From Polysphondylium violaceum (taxonomy: Eukaryota; Evosea; Eumycetozoa; Dictyosteliales; Dictyosteliaceae), in assembly GCA_000277445.1 (NCBI GenBank), contig AJWJ01000446.1, forward strand, positions 1 through 20,190: a DNA stretch of 20,190 bases, read 5' to 3'. Made by a program: the position numbers and the translations under genes. Below the pieces are notes generated by a model. That model saw only the letters and a list, made by a program, of their open reading frames with translations, did no database searches and was not told where the DNA came from. Numbering within the stretch: position 1 is the first letter of the stretch; each line of letters starts with the position of its first letter. Shown one piece after another: positions 19,398 through 20,190 of the stretch.

Positions 19398-20190
19398 CAC
19401 TTGATGATGGCACCAAAAAGTATGAAAAGAATCTATGTATATTAATAATAATAATAATAATAAAAATGATGATGACTACCACTACTAATACTAATACATG
19501 GGGTGTTTATGATAATGAAGAAGATGATGATGGTAATTGATGATGATAGATACACTTAATACGCGTAGTTGATCACAATTTGATTAATAATTAGTTGTAT
19601 GATGTATATACTTGTAAAGACACACAAAGTCACTTTTATCAATAATACTAATGTCTTTATTATTATTATTTCCCGTTCAATTAAAAGTTTCTTTTTTTTT
19701 TTTCTCTCGATTTAGTCTAGGTGTTTAATATCAATTACAGAAATGGTAATCTATATGAAACTAAAAAATACGAAAAAAAAAAAAAAAATGTGATACAAGA
19801 AATCAAAGAGAGATAAAGTGGTGTGGAGAGAGAAGATGTACTAAAATAGGAATCTTCCTAATGTGCCCTGTATTTGATAGATAAAGTAAATCGATGAAAT
19901 ATTAATTGTTGCTGAAACATGTGAATTTATTATTATTATTCGGAAAAAAACAATGATTACATAAATACAAGAGGTCAACACCAAATCGATTTCAAAAAAA
20001 GGTTAATATTTTTTAAATTTTAATTTTTTTTAATTTTTTTTTTTGTGCAAACATTAGTCTGAAATAGAAGGTCCTTTTGTCATTTGAATTTTTTTAAAAA
20101 ACATCATAGCAAACCATCACTTGCGAGGGTCTATTTTTTTTCTATTTTGATTTAAGGGACGCTTTGTCACCACTACACTGCTTGGATTGA

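Larger units (their letters stand above)
17358..20190. other. 2.8-kb gene-poor region, probable bZIP upstream control region
   Basis: No credible long coding region exists on either strand; open frames of 60 codons or more are low-complexity. The content is A/T-rich, with A-, T-, GAT-, AAAT- and AC-repeats, T-runs at about 17514-17537, 18530-18548 and 18940-18960, and several G-rich patches (17945-18025, 18418-18469, 18608-18630). The spacing is much wider than elsewhere in the window (80-830 bp). This fits a long regulatory region of a developmental transcription factor, possibly with an unrecognised non-coding RNA. The far end (after about 19700) may belong to the next gene outside the window. 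Confidence 0.5.

Noticed and set aside
20130-20190. tRNA-like A-box (GTGTAGTGGTGAC on the minus strand) at the right edge
   Set aside because: No acceptable anticodon arm, B-box or acceptor pairing can be drawn in the sequence available.

Overview
This window looks like nuclear DNA of a dictyostelid social amoeba. The genome is very A+T-rich and gene-dense. Introns are short GT...AG introns of about 60-80 nt. Nearly all stop codons are TAA. Start codons follow A-runs, T-rich tracts lie upstream of genes, and poly-Asn (AAT) and poly-Gln (CAA) runs occur inside proteins. An expansin-like surface protein of the Dictyostelium type supports this. The codons use more C and G than I would expect for D. 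discoideum, so another dictyostelid is more likely, but I cannot name the species.

Layout, left to right. (1) 2-1303 (+): the C-terminal part of a CHFR-type ubiquitin ligase (RING plus PAR-binding zinc finger), running off the left edge. (2) 1406-2642 (-): a ZNF830-like splicing-associated zinc-finger protein, two exons. (3) 2907-3616 (+): a decayed gene of unknown family. (4) 3690-4469 (-): Mediator subunit MED20 in several small exons. (5) 4502-4602: a palindromic MITE-like element just upstream of MED20. (6) 4748-6371 (-): RRP1, a 60S ribosome-biogenesis factor, three exons. (7) 6625-8775 (+): Cactin, divergent from RRP1 across a T-rich 253-bp spacer. (8) 8860-10239 (-): purB, a bacterial-type adenylosuccinate lyase. 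(9) 10569-11996 (-): an expansin-like protein with a probable GPI anchor. (10) 12846-13496 (-): an unrecognised protein with a long acidic tail. (11) 13914-14241: broken coding remnants on both strands. (12) 14472-17357 (-): a large poly-Gln bZIP transcription factor. (13) 17358-20190: about 2.8 kb without a convincing gene, probably the bZIP control region, with a G-rich island and many simple repeats.

The gene set is mostly housekeeping: checkpoint ubiquitination, splicing (ZNF830 and Cactin both belong to spliceosome-associated families), Mediator, rRNA processing and purine synthesis. The likely developmental or lineage-specific genes are the expansin-like and bZIP genes. I see no operon, CRISPR array, phage or identifiable retroelement. 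I found no clear novel multi-gene system. The points most worth a second look are the bZIP with Gln in place of the invariant basic-region Asn, the MITE-like palindrome, a TTTCGCGAAA palindrome shared by two promoters, the two sets of decayed genes, the bacterial-type purB, and the tripled LPxGFFD motif in the ZNF830 homologue.
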